Positions 49,491 to 57,905 of a stretch of DNA of 64,000 bases are shown here, piece by piece (the first letter of the stretch is position 1; every line of letters begins with the position of its first letter). A program made the position numbers and the translations under genes. Source of the stretch: Salinibacterium hongtaonis (lineage in GTDB: Bacteria; Actinomycetota; Actinomycetes; Actinomycetales; Microbacteriaceae); contig NZ_CP026951.1 of NCBI RefSeq assembly GCF_003065485.1, positions 2,728,001 through 2,792,000 of the forward strand, read 5' to 3'. Under the pieces are notes generated by a model, which saw only the letters and a list, made by a program, of their open reading frames with translations, was not told the DNA's origin and did not search any database.

Positions 49491-49880
49491 TTAGCCCGCG
49501 GCGCTGCACTCCGCACACAGGCCGAACACGTCGACGACGTGCTCCGGGCGGGTGAAGCCGTGCTCTGCTGCGACGGTTTGCGCCCACCGCTCCACGGCAT
49601 CCGCCTGGATTTCTACCGTCATGCCGCAACTGCGGCAGATGAGGTGATGATGGTGCTTGCCCAGAGTGCACGCGCGGTAGAGACTCTCGCCATCCCGCTG
49701 CAGAACGTCGGCCGAACCATCGGCCACGAGACTCGCGAGGGAGCGATAGACCGTCGCGAGCCCCAGCGCCGTACCCGATTCGAGCAACGCGCCGTGCAGG
49801 TTCTGGGCACTCACGAAACCGTCGTTGTTGGCCAGAGCGACTCTCACGGCCTCCCTCTGCCAGGTATTTCGCTTGGTCAT
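49491..49880 (-). CDS. zur: Fur-family zinc uptake regulator Zur
   Basis: A 129-residue Fur-family repressor. The winged helix reads TWQREAVRVALANNDGFVSAQNLHGALLESGTALGLATVYRSLASLVADG. The metal sites are HHHHLIC-SCG and LCAECSAAG, giving the two CxxC structural zinc pairs, and further His residues (AAEHGFTRPEHVVDVFG). Zinc rather than iron specificity is inferred from the operon: zur is the last gene of znuA-znuC-znuB-zur (overlapping znuB by 4 bp) and precedes the zinc-free ribosomal protein genes. Confidence 0.92.
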   Translation of the reverse strand: MTKRNTWQREAVRVALANNDGFVSAQNLHGALLESGTALGLATVYRSLASLVADGSADVLQRDGESLYRACTLGKHHHHLICRSCGMTVEIQADAVERWAQTVAAEHGFTRPEHVVDVFGLCAECSAAG

Positions 49881-50776
49881 GACACCGCCGTAACAGGGGC
49901 CGTTGGCGCAGAAGGCTTGCGTGCCCCCCGCGCGCCCAATCCACGGCTGTCGCGGTACCGGCCGATGATGCGACAGGCGACATAGATGGCGAACGAGATC
50001 GTGGTGACAAAGGGGCTAATCGGCAGCGCTCCCCCGAGCGACAGCATGATGCCGCCCACCACCGAGACCATCGCGAAAATCACGCTCAGCACCGGCGTGA
50101 GCAGGGGAGAGGACGTCACCCGCATCGCAGCAGCGGCGGGCGTCACCAGCAGGGCCAGCACAAGAAGGGCTCCGACGATCTGGATGCTGATGGCCGTTGC
50201 AAGACCCAGCAGCACCATGAAGGCGATCGAGATTGCCGTGACGGGCACCGCGCGGGCGCGCGCAACATCCGGGTCGACGCTGGCGAAGGTGAGCGGCCGC
50301 CACATGATGACCAATCCCGCGATCACGATCGCGGCGATGACCACGAGCAACCCGAGCTGCGGGTTGTCAACCGAGACGATCTGGCCCGTGAGAAGACCGA
50401 ACTTGTTGGCGGTGCGGCCGGGGTAGAGGGCAAGAAACAGGATGCCGAGGCCGAGACCGAAGGGCATCAGCACGCCGACGATGGAGTTGCGCTCTCGTGC
50501 TCGGTTGCCGAGCAGGCCGATGATGAGCGCTGCGGCAAGAGATCCGCCGATGGACCCCGCCACGACGTTGACGCCAAAGAGCAGCGCCGCGGCGGCGCCA
50601 GCGAAGGAAAGCTCGCTTATGCCGTGCACGGCGAAGGCGAGGTCGCGGCTCATCACGAACGGCCCGATGAGGCCGCCGACGACGCCGAGCACGGCACCGG
50701 CGATCAGGGAGTTGCGCACCAGATAGAGCAGCTCTCCGTAGTCGGAGAAGTTGAATAGCGTCGACCAAAAGTCCAT
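49877..50776 (-). CDS. znuB: Zinc ABC transporter permease ZnuB
   Basis: A 299-residue ABC-3 family permease with eight to nine membrane helices. SLIAGAVLGVVGGLIGPFVMSRDLAFAVHGISELSFAGAAAALLFG is the conserved start (FAVHGISELSFAGAAA carries the H-E pair of the metal path), and ALLVLALLVTPAAAAMRVTS is the ATPase-coupling region. It overlaps both znuC (1 bp) and zur (4 bp). Confidence 0.95.
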   Translation of the reverse strand: MDFWSTLFNFSDYGELLYLVRNSLIAGAVLGVVGGLIGPFVMSRDLAFAVHGISELSFAGAAAALLFGVNVVAGSIGGSLAAALIIGLLGNRARERNSIVGVLMPFGLGLGILFLALYPGRTANKFGLLTGQIVSVDNPQLGLLVVIAAIVIAGLVIMWRPLTFASVDPDVARARAVPVTAISIAFMVLLGLATAISIQIVGALLVLALLVTPAAAAMRVTSSPLLTPVLSVIFAMVSVVGGIMLSLGGALPISPFVTTISFAIYVACRIIGRYRDSRGLGARGARKPSAPTAPVTAVS

Positions 50777-51669
50777 TAGTGACGCCTCCCCTCGTCGACG
50801 TGGTGTTCGAGGTGATTGTGCACGCCGTACCCCTCCGGCGCTCCGAGCACGGCGACCCGACCTCGCGTGCGGATTACCTCGATCGGGGTGCCATACATAT
50901 ACGAGAGCACCTCCGAGCGCAGGACCTCATCCGGTGTACCGATGCGAAACCGGCCGCCGGCGAGGTAGAGCACCCTGTCGACTTTGTCGAGAATGGGGTT
51001 CACATCGTGGGTCACAAAGACCACGGCGGCATCCAGGGCCTTGCGGCGGTCGTCGATAAGGTCGCTCACCACCCGCTGGTGGTTGAGGTCGAGCGAGCTC
51101 AGCGGTTCATCACACAGCAAGAGGGCCGGATTTGATGCGATGGCCTGACCAACGCGAATGCGCTGCTGCTCCCCGCCAGAGAGCGTGGCGATGGGTACAT
51201 TGGCGAAGGCCGTGGCCCCCACGCTCGCGATGACCTCATCGACGTGCTGGCGCACTGCCTTGGGGGTAAACGGCAATCCCCACCGGTGCCCCGTCACCCC
51301 GAGCGTGACGAGGTCCTTTGCGCGGAGGGGCGTGCCCTGCTCAATCAGCTTCTGCTGCGGGATGTACCCGATTGACCGGCTGCCATGCCGCACGGGCTCT
51401 CCGAGCAGTTCAACCGTGCCGGAGGTGAGTCGTTGCTGCCCCAGGATGGCGCGCAGCAGGCTCGTCTTTCCTGTGCCATTGGGTCCGAGAACGGCGATGA
51501 ATTCGCCGGCCTTGACCTGCAGGTTCAGGTTCTTCCACAGCACTCTGTCGCCGTAGGCGAGCGTCGCGGAGCGCAGGCTCAGCACCGTGCGCTTGTCGAC
51601 ATTAGTTGGGTGCGCGTCACCAGGCACTCCGCTTGCCGCTCCGCCGAGCGCGCCGCGTGACTCAGCCAA
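50776..51669 (-). CDS. znuC: Zinc ABC transporter ATP-binding protein ZnuC
   Basis: About 297 residues. Walker A is GPNGTGKTS, the signature motif LSGGEQQRIRVGQA and Walker B LLLCDEPLSSLDLNHQ; the switch histidine is in VFVTHDVNP. The C-terminal 40 residues are an added His-containing tail (YGVHNHLEHHVDEGRRH) that could bind zinc. The start is uncertain: a TTG at 51669 overlapping znuA by 8 bp after GAGG, a GTG at 51627, or an ATG at 51699. It powers ZnuB. Confidence 0.93.
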   Translation of the reverse strand: MAESRGALGGAASGVPGDAHPTNVDKRTVLSLRSATLAYGDRVLWKNLNLQVKAGEFIAVLGPNGTGKTSLLRAILGQQRLTSGTVELLGEPVRHGSRSIGYIPQQKLIEQGTPLRAKDLVTLGVTGHRWGLPFTPKAVRQHVDEVIASVGATAFANVPIATLSGGEQQRIRVGQAIASNPALLLCDEPLSSLDLNHQRVVSDLIDDRRKALDAAVVFVTHDVNPILDKVDRVLYLAGGRFRIGTPDEVLRSEVLSYMYGTPIEVIRTRGRVAVLGAPEGYGVHNHLEHHVDEGRRH

Positions 51670-52648
51670 GTGCCGCCTCGATGTTGTCGAGGTTCTCATC
51701 CATCCACGAAACGTAGTTCAGGCCATCGGGGATGGTTTCGGCGATAGCTACGACGGCAACGTCGGAATCGCGCGCCAGCGAAACCAACTGCTCCGTTTCC
51801 ACTCCCGACGTTTGCTCGTTGTAGGCCAACAGAGCGACCTCTCCCGACTCGATCAGCGATCTCATCTGCAACAGCACGGCAGGCGCAACATCCGTGCCGT
51901 TTTCAACGGCGGTGCTGAACTCTGCGGGGGTCTCGTTGACGAGCCCAATCTCGTTGAACAACAGGAGGGGGGCGGCTTCGGTGACGGCAACGGCAGCTCC
52001 CGCATGGGCAGCCCCGATCTCGTGGGCACGCTCGAGCAGGCCGTCGATCTCCCCGGAGAACTCGGCATAGTTCGCGGCGTATTCGTCGGCACCGTCCGGG
52101 TCAATCTCCTCTAAGGAGTGCGCGATCTCCGCCGCAAGAGCGTCCATTGCCTCGAAGCTGTACCAGACGTGCTCGTTGACGCCGTCGGAGTGATCGTGGC
52201 CCTCATGGCCGTCGGTGTCGCCGTGACTGTCGGTATCGCCGTGATCGTCGGCATCGCCGTGATCGTCCTCGTCGAATAGCCCAGAGATCTCGGTGGCCGT
52301 GAGCACGGGAGCGCTCGAGTCGAGCCCGGCGAGAAGCGTGTCGATGAACGGATCGAAACCCCCGCCGTTTTCGATGATGAGGTCGGCGCGCGAGAGAGCG
52401 AGCTGGTCGCGGGCTGTGGCCTCGTAGCTGTGGGGGTCTTGCGCTGTGCCCGTGATGATGCTCGTGACGGTTGCGCGATCTCCCGCGATGCTCGCGGCGA
52501 TGTCGCCATACACATCGGTCGACGCCACGATCGTGAGCGTGTCTGCATCGTCGGTCTGCGCGGGAGCACAGCCCGCGAGGGCGAGGCCCGCCGCCGCGAT
52601 GAGGGTGATGGCGACGAGCGTGGTTCGGGTGTTGGTGGTGCCCTTCAC
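51662..52648 (-). CDS. znuA: Zinc ABC transporter substrate-binding lipoprotein ZnuA
   Basis: A 328-residue cluster A-I binding protein. The signal peptide ends in LAGC, a lipobox, so the protein is anchored outside the membrane. The acidic His-rich loop at residues 130-157 (HGDADDHGDTDSHGD) is typical of ZnuA-type zinc carriers. VNEHVWYSFEAMDALAAEIAHSL supplies the next metal histidine, and ALLAYNEQTSGVETEQLVSLA the C-terminal lobe. It is first in the operon, with Fur/Zur-type palindromes 68-95 bp upstream. Confidence 0.95.
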   Translation of the reverse strand: MKGTTNTRTTLVAITLIAAAGLALAGCAPAQTDDADTLTIVASTDVYGDIAASIAGDRATVTSIITGTAQDPHSYEATARDQLALSRADLIIENGGGFDPFIDTLLAGLDSSAPVLTATEISGLFDEDDHGDADDHGDTDSHGDTDGHEGHDHSDGVNEHVWYSFEAMDALAAEIAHSLEEIDPDGADEYAANYAEFSGEIDGLLERAHEIGAAHAGAAVAVTEAAPLLLFNEIGLVNETPAEFSTAVENGTDVAPAVLLQMRSLIESGEVALLAYNEQTSGVETEQLVSLARDSDVAVVAIAETIPDGLNYVSWMDENLDNIEAALG

Positions 52649-52715
52649 AGAGGGGTTACCTTGTCTATCTCAGGTTTTTCGGCGCGATTTGGCCGAGTAC
52701 CCAGGCTAAACGCTA

Positions 52716-52743
52716 TTGATAACCGTTGTCAAAATGGTTCTCA
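52716..52743. promoter_or_regulatory. Overlapping Zur-type boxes upstream of znuA
   Basis: TTGATAACCGTTGTCAA (52716-52732) is a 7-1-7 inverted repeat with one mismatched pair. A second, overlapping match TGTCAAAATGGTTCTCA occupies 52727-52743. Both resemble TGA-AAT-ATT-TCA Fur-family operators. The AT-rich stretch is unusual for this GC-rich genome and lies 68 bp before the znuA start. Confidence 0.65.
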
Positions 52744-52761
52744 ATAGGGAGCGCGGCCCGC

Positions 52762-54135
52762 TCAATCGAGCAGAAGCGCAGGCTCCTCGATGACACTCGC
52801 AACGTCCGCCAAGAAGCGGCTCGCAACATCCCCATCCACAACGCGGTGATCAAAGCTCGCGCCGAGGGTCGTCACAAAGCGCGGTCGAACCTCGCCGTCC
52901 ACGACCCAGGGCTTCTGCTTGATCGTGCCCAGGGCGACGATGGCCACCTCACCCGGGTTCAAAATCGGGGTGCCCGTGTCCATGCCAAAGACGCCAATGT
53001 TCGTCACGGTGATCGTGCCGTTCGCCATGTCCGCGGGCTGCAGCTTGCCATCGCGGGCCACATTGGTCATATTCTCGATCGCCTGGGCGAGCTCGCGCAG
53101 CGACAGCTCCTGCGCATCCTTGATGTTGGGCACAACAAGTCCGCGCGGGGTAGCAGCGGCAAAGCCGAAGTTCACGTAGTGGTGCACGATGATCTGCTCG
53201 TCGGTCCACGTCGAGTTCACGGTGGGGTTGCGGCGAACCGCCCAGATCATGGCCTTAGCCATGATGAGCATGGGCGACACCTTGACCCCCGCGAAGTCGG
53301 GCGACGCCTTGAGGCGCTTGACGAACTCCATCGTGCGAGTTGCATCAACATCCACGAAGAGGCCAACGTGCGGAGCAGAAAAAGCGCTCTTGGCCATGCT
53401 CGACGCGATCGCCTTGCGCACACCCTTGACGGGAATGTACTCCTCCCGCTCCTCGCCCCACGCTGGCGTCTGAATGTTGCGGAAAACACTCGCCTGCGAT
53501 GCTTCGCGCACCACGTCCTCGCGCGTAATCTCCCCCGCAAGACCCGTGGGGTTCACCAGAGTCAGGTCGACACCGAGATCCTTGGCAAGCTTGCGAATCG
53601 GCGGCTTGGCCACGACGGGGCCAGCGGATGCCGCCGGCACCATAGGAGCACGGCTTGCCGTCTGTGCCGCAGCGGCAGGTGGCGCATCGTTCGCCGCCGG
53701 GCCGGCGCCCTCGCGCTGACGGCGGCGCGAGGGCACGGAACCCTTAATGCCATAGCCCACAAGAACGGCTCCAGGCTGCTCCTCGGCGGCGGCACTCTCG
53801 TGCGCGATCGAATCCGCGGTGTCGGCGATGATCTGCGCACCTGGGCCGGGGGCGGCCGAGCCGAGCGAAGCTGGCGCCGCGTCATCCGGAGCGCCGTCGG
53901 TCGTCACAGAGATGATGGCGGTGCCAACGTCGACCGTCTGGCCCTCCTCGACCAAAACCGCGGCGACGGTGCCGGCAAAGGGGGAGGGCAGCTCCACAAT
54001 GGATTTGGCGGTCTCGATCTCAACCAGCACCTGGTTGATTTCGACGGTGTCGCCCGCCTTGACCTTCCAGGCCACGATTTCGGCCTCGGTGAGGCCCTCT
54101 CCCACGTCGGGGAGGAGAAATTCTGAGCTGCTCAC
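52762..54135 (-). CDS. bkdC: Dihydrolipoamide acyltransferase (E2) of 2-oxoacid dehydrogenase
   Basis: A 457-residue E2 with one lipoyl domain (residues 5-80; lipoylated K44 in [10 protein letters not shown]), an Ala/Pro linker, an E3-binding domain ([31 protein letters not shown], about 195-230) and the catalytic acyltransferase domain with FDHRVVDGD near the end. The start is a GTG at 54135 after AAGGATC. It is third in E1a-E1b-E2. No E3 gene is adjacent. A branched-chain 2-oxoacid substrate is more likely than pyruvate because actinobacteria use AceE-type E1 for pyruvate, but sequence alone does not settle it. Confidence 0.9.
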   Translation of the reverse strand: MSSSEFLLPDVGEGLTEAEIVAWKVKAGDTVEINQVLVEIETAKSIVELPSPFAGTVAAVLVEEGQTVDVGTAIISVTTDGAPDDAAPASLGSAAPGPGAQIIADTADSIAHESAAAEEQPGAVLVGYGIKGSVPSRRRQREGAGPAANDAPPAAAAQTASRAPMVPAASAGPVVAKPPIRKLAKDLGVDLTLVNPTGLAGEITREDVVREASQASVFRNIQTPAWGEEREEYIPVKGVRKAIASSMAKSAFSAPHVGLFVDVDATRTMEFVKRLKASPDFAGVKVSPMLIMAKAMIWAVRRNPTVNSTWTDEQIIVHHYVNFGFAAATPRGLVVPNIKDAQELSLRELAQAIENMTNVARDGKLQPADMANGTITVTNIGVFGMDTGTPILNPGEVAIVALGTIKQKPWVVDGEVRPRFVTTLGASFDHRVVDGDVASRFLADVASVIEEPALLLD

Positions 54136-54184
54136 GATGATCCTTGTCTCGGTGCCAGGGTTGAGCTGTCGTTGGGGCCAGCGG

Positions 54185-55171
54185 CTAGTACGCCAACGCC
54201 CGGTCGACCGCCTCAAGAACGCGGTCGGCGTCGGGCAGGTAGATGGCCTCCAGTTTTGCAGGAGGGAACGGGGTGTCGAAAGCGGTAACCCTCAGCACAG
54301 GGGATTCGAGCGAATAGAACGCCTTCTCGGCAATCGTCGCGGCAATCTCCGACGACACGCTCACCGAACCGGGTGCCTCGGAAGCAACCACAAGCCGGCC
54401 TGTGCGCCGAACCGATTCGAGAATCGGGTCGTAGTCGATGGGGGAGAGCGAACGGAGGTCGATGACTTCGATGCTGATGCCCTCAGCCGCAGCGAGTTCG
54501 GCGGCCTGCATGAGCACATTCACCATGGCGCCGTGGCCGACGACCGTGACATCGGTGCCCGTGCGCACGATGCGACTTGCGTGCAGCGGCACGGCATTCT
54601 CGGCCATGTCCACTGGCCCTTTGTGCCAGTACCGACTCTTGGGCTCGAAGAACATCACGGGGTCATCGGAGGCGATGGCCTCCTGGATCATCCAGTAGGC
54701 ATCATGCGGCGTGCTCGGGCTCACCAGGCGAAGGCCGGGGGTGTGAGCGAAATACGCCTCAGGGCTTTCCTGATGGTGTTCGACCGCGCCGATGTGCCCG
54801 CCGTAGGGAACGCGGATCACGACGGGCATGCTGATCGCCCCCTCGTGGCGGTTTGTCAGCTTGGCCAGCTGGGTCGTGATCTGGTCGAACCCGGGAAAGA
54901 TGAATCCGTCGAACTGGATCTCGCATACGGGGCGGTAACCGCGCATCGCCAGGCCGATCGCGGTTCCGACGATGCCGGATTCCGCGAGCGGGGTGTCCAT
55001 GACCCGCCGGGGGCCAAAGTCGCGCTGCAGGTGCTCGGTGATGCGAAAGACTCCGCCGAGCGGGCCGATGTCCTCGCCCATGAGCAGAACCTTGGGGTCG
55101 TCTTCCATTGCCTTGCGCAGGCCAGCATTCAGCGCCCTCGCGAAGGGCATCTCCTGGATGGGGTCGCTCAT
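54185..55171 (-). CDS. bkdB: 2-oxoacid dehydrogenase E1 component, beta subunit
   Basis: A 328-residue E1-beta. [37 protein letters not shown] is the conserved start, [43 protein letters not shown] the core, and [29 protein letters not shown] the C-terminal domain start. Forms the a2b2 thiamine-diphosphate decarboxylase with the product of the upstream gene, which it overlaps by 4 bp. Confidence 0.95.
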   Translation of the reverse strand: MSDPIQEMPFARALNAGLRKAMEDDPKVLLMGEDIGPLGGVFRITEHLQRDFGPRRVMDTPLAESGIVGTAIGLAMRGYRPVCEIQFDGFIFPGFDQITTQLAKLTNRHEGAISMPVVIRVPYGGHIGAVEHHQESPEAYFAHTPGLRLVSPSTPHDAYWMIQEAIASDDPVMFFEPKSRYWHKGPVDMAENAVPLHASRIVRTGTDVTVVGHGAMVNVLMQAAELAAAEGISIEVIDLRSLSPIDYDPILESVRRTGRLVVASEAPGSVSVSSEIAATIAEKAFYSLESPVLRVTAFDTPFPPAKLEAIYLPDADRVLEAVDRALAY

Positions 55172-56283
55172 GCGTCACCGCCAAAGGAGTTTTCGTAGTC
55201 GATGAGCCACTGTTTTTGCGCATCGATCACGGGATGTGGTTCGGAATAGACGTGGTCAAACATGGTGCCAATCCCGGGGTTCTGCAGGGCAAGAGTGCGA
55301 TTGCGAAAATCGGCCGCGCCATCCGCAGCCTCTTCTGCCGTACTGGCAAAGAACGCGTCCGTCTCGCCACGGCCCCGCAGGTACGTCTCGAACCGAGCGA
55401 TCGGGTCCCGGGCGATCCACGATTCCGTCTCGGCGTCTTCGCGGTATTTGGTGGGGTCGTCGGATGTGGTGTGGGCGCCCATCCGATAGGTCATGGCCTC
55501 GATGAACTGCGGGCCGTTCCCCGCGCGCGCCTCGTCGAGAGCATGTGCCGCGACGGCGTAGCTCGCGAGCACATCGTTGCCGTCGATTTGCACACTGGGC
55601 AGCCCGAATCCGGCGGCGCGCTCAACCAGCGGGGTGCGTGACTGCACCGAAACAGGGGCGGAGATCGCCCACCCGTTGTTCTGCAAGAAGAAGACCTGGG
55701 GTGCCTGATAGCTCGCCGCGAACACGAACGCCTCGCTCACATCGCCCTGCGAGGTCGCCCCATCGCCGAAGTAGACGATCGCGGCCTGATCTGTGTCCCT
55801 GTCGCCCGTGCCCATCGCGCCGTCGAGGGCGATGCCCATTGCGTATCCGGTCGAATGCAGCGTGTGCGAGCCGATGACGAGCGTGTAGAGATGAAAGTTT
55901 CCGGTCTCGGCAGGGTTCCAGCCGCCGTGCGTGTTGCCGCGCAGCATCGTGACGATGTTGACGGGGTCAAGGCCCCGAACATAGCCGACGGCGTGCTCAC
56001 GATAGGAGGGAAAGATGTGGTCCTGCGGCCGGGCTGCGTGGGCGGAACCCACCTGGGCGGCCTCCTGGCCACGGCACGGTGGCCAGAGCGCCATCTTGCC
56101 CTGGCGCTGCAGGTTCTCTGCCTCGATATCGAACGTGCGTGCAATGACCATGTCCCGGTGAAACCGGCGCAACTGATCGTCATCGAGGGCATCGATGTAG
56201 GTGAGATATTCCTCGGCGACGCCGTCTCGAGAAAGCACACCCTCTGGTGAGAGTAACTGCACCATTGTGGGGGCTTGAGCCAC
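55168..56283 (-). CDS. bkdA: 2-oxoacid dehydrogenase E1 component, alpha subunit
   Basis: A 371-residue E1-alpha. The thiamine-diphosphate motif GDGATSQGDVSEAF ends about 26 residues later in LQNNGWAIS (GDG-X26-NN). PSYREHAVGYVRGLD and YRMGAHTTSDDPTKYR (phosphorylation-loop region) are typical. The first gene of the E1a-E1b-E2 operon, it is preceded by 65 bp containing little. Substrate preference (branched-chain versus pyruvate) is inferred only from the lineage. Confidence 0.94.
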   Translation of the reverse strand: MAQAPTMVQLLSPEGVLSRDGVAEEYLTYIDALDDDQLRRFHRDMVIARTFDIEAENLQRQGKMALWPPCRGQEAAQVGSAHAARPQDHIFPSYREHAVGYVRGLDPVNIVTMLRGNTHGGWNPAETGNFHLYTLVIGSHTLHSTGYAMGIALDGAMGTGDRDTDQAAIVYFGDGATSQGDVSEAFVFAASYQAPQVFFLQNNGWAISAPVSVQSRTPLVERAAGFGLPSVQIDGNDVLASYAVAAHALDEARAGNGPQFIEAMTYRMGAHTTSDDPTKYREDAETESWIARDPIARFETYLRGRGETDAFFASTAEEAADGAADFRNRTLALQNPGIGTMFDHVYSEPHPVIDAQKQWLIDYENSFGGDA

Positions 56284-56348
56284 GTGCTGACCTCGCTGTT
56301 CTTGCGAATCGGGGGAGGGATGCGCGCCGGGGCGGCGCAGACAAGTTC

Positions 56349-57491
56349 CTAATCTAACGCGGTCATATGGGGTGCCGTCGGTAGCATGCCCACAACCTCA
56401 GCCGAAGCCTTTAGGAGTTTATCCACAGATTCTGCTTCGCCGACGGTCACCCGGACACCATCATTGCCGAGCGCACGAGCCACGATTCCGTGGGTCAAAA
56501 ACACCTCTGCCACCTCTGCAGCCCGCCCAGGAGCGGCGAACCAGACGAAGTTTCCGTGCGGCTGGGGAACCTCGAGGCCGAGCTCCCGCATGCTGTGCCA
56601 CACGCTGTCGCGCCGCTCGACGATGGTGTCGACCAGCTCCATGATCTCCGCCTCATAGTGCAGTGCCGCCACGGCCCCCCGCTGAGCGGCCTCGGTCACC
56701 GAGAGCGGGATCGCGGCCGTGCGGGCCGCCGCCAAAATCGCGCTATTGCCGAGGGCATAGCCGATGCGAACCCCGGCAAGCCCGTAGGCCTTGGAGAAGG
56801 TGCGCAGCACCACCAGATTTGCGTGCGTGCCCAGGTAGTCCGTGCCGCGCACGGCATCCTCGTCTCGCGTGAACTCGATGTAGGCCTCGTCGAGCATGAC
56901 GAGAACGTCGGAGGGGACGGCGGCCATGAGCCGTTCGAACTCCGCGCGGGTGACGATGGTGCCCGTCGGGTTGTTGGGCGAGCACACGATTATCGCCCTC
57001 GTGCGGGGAGTCACGGCCGCGATCATCGCGTCGATGTCGTGGCCCGCATCCGCCCGATTGGGCACCATTACGCTCGTGGCCCCGGCGACCGTGACCAGAC
57101 CGGGGTAGGCCTCGAACGAGCGCCAGGAGAATAGGACCTCATCACCGGGGCCGGCGACCGCGGAGATCAGCTGAGCAAGGATCGACACCGAACCAGCGCC
57201 GACGTGCACCTCGTCCACGGCGACACCGTAGCGTTCGGCGAGCAGCTCTCGAAGCTCAGTGGCAAGGGCATCGGGGTACCGATTGGGCGTGGCGGAGGCG
57301 ATCGCAGCCATGACGGCGGGATGCGTGGGGTAGGGATTCTCGTTGGATGACAGCTTGAAGGCCTCCGCTGGCGCCTGCTTGCCCTGCTGATAGGCGACAC
57401 TCTGCAAAATCTCGGGACGGATGCGCACGGGGGGCTCGGTTGCTGGGCTCACTCTCCCCACTTTATTGATCGAGGCCGGGGTCTGCTGCAT
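56349..57491 (-). CDS. HisC-family aminotransferase (aromatic/histidinol-phosphate type)
   Basis: A 380-residue fold-type I PLP enzyme. KLSSNENPYPTHPAV opens the domain, VCSPNNPTGTIVTRAEF and DEAYIEFTRDEDAV follow, and the PLP lysine is in RTFSKAYGLAGVRIGYALG. R of GVRVTVG near the end binds the substrate carboxylate. HisC2/Pat-type aromatic aminotransferases share this signature, and this gene is far from other his genes, so Pat activity is plausible. ATG 57491 is the longest start; a GTG at 57452 is also possible. Divergent from the next gene with 9 bp between start codons. Confidence 0.9.
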   Translation of the reverse strand: MQQTPASINKVGRVSPATEPPVRIRPEILQSVAYQQGKQAPAEAFKLSSNENPYPTHPAVMAAIASATPNRYPDALATELRELLAERYGVAVDEVHVGAGSVSILAQLISAVAGPGDEVLFSWRSFEAYPGLVTVAGATSVMVPNRADAGHDIDAMIAAVTPRTRAIIVCSPNNPTGTIVTRAEFERLMAAVPSDVLVMLDEAYIEFTRDEDAVRGTDYLGTHANLVVLRTFSKAYGLAGVRIGYALGNSAILAAARTAAIPLSVTEAAQRGAVAALHYEAEIMELVDTIVERRDSVWHSMRELGLEVPQPHGNFVWFAAPGRAAEVAEVFLTHGIVARALGNDGVRVTVGEAESVDKLLKASAEVVGMLPTAPHMTALD

Positions 57492-57500
57492 AGTGGTGCC

Positions 57501-57905
57501 ATGGCCCGCTTTCTTATTCGACTCGTCATCAATGCGCTCGCCCTGTGGCTCACCACCCTCCTCGTGGCCGGCGTCAGCGTCGTCTCCTACGATCCGGGCG
57601 ATAACTTTGCCACCGTGCTCACCTATTTGCTGGTGGCACTCATCTTCGGGGTCGTGAACGGTTTCGTCGGCACGGCTATCCGCATCGTCGCCTTCCCGCT
57701 CTATATCCTCACGCTCGGCCTCATCTCCCTCATCGTCAATGGCCTCATGCTGCTGCTGTCCGCCTGGGTGTCTGGCCTTTTCGGCTTCGGTCTCATCGTC
57801 GATGGCTTCTGGTGGGGCGTGCTGGGGGCCGTCGTGCTGTCGCTGTTCAGTTGGCTCATCTCCATCGTCTTGTGGCCCATGTTTGGTGGCGAGAAGCGCC
57901 CCTAA
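57501..57905 (+). CDS. Phage holin family (mycobacteriophage holin-like, DUF) membrane protein
   Basis: A 134-residue protein with four membrane helices (residues 6-28, 34-52, 60-88 and 95-122). LIRLVINALALWLTTLLVAGVSV is the usual start and FGVVNGFVGTAIRIVAFPLYILTLGLISLIVNGLMLLLSAWV is the family core. These small proteins (YvlD type) are chromosomal and of unknown function. It overlaps the end of the convergent hydrolase gene by 4 bp. Confidence 0.9.
   Translation: MARFLIRLVINALALWLTTLLVAGVSVVSYDPGDNFATVLTYLLVALIFGVVNGFVGTAIRIVAFPLYILTLGLISLIVNGLMLLLSAWVSGLFGFGLIVDGFWWGVLGAVVLSLFSWLISIVLWPMFGGEKRP

Noticed and set aside
51662-52300. Repetitive GAT/CAC pattern in znuA as a possible repeat element
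   Set aside because: It encodes the Asp/His-rich zinc loop of ZnuA and is explained by protein composition.
52726-55198. Long plus-strand open frames opposite the E2 and E1-beta genes
   Set aside because: Antisense shadows; composition His/Arg/Asp-rich without motifs.
45700-57905. Two holin-named proteins as evidence of a prophage
   Set aside because: Both belong to chromosomal families (YqjE-like and YvlD-like). No integrase, capsid, terminase or lysin genes are present.
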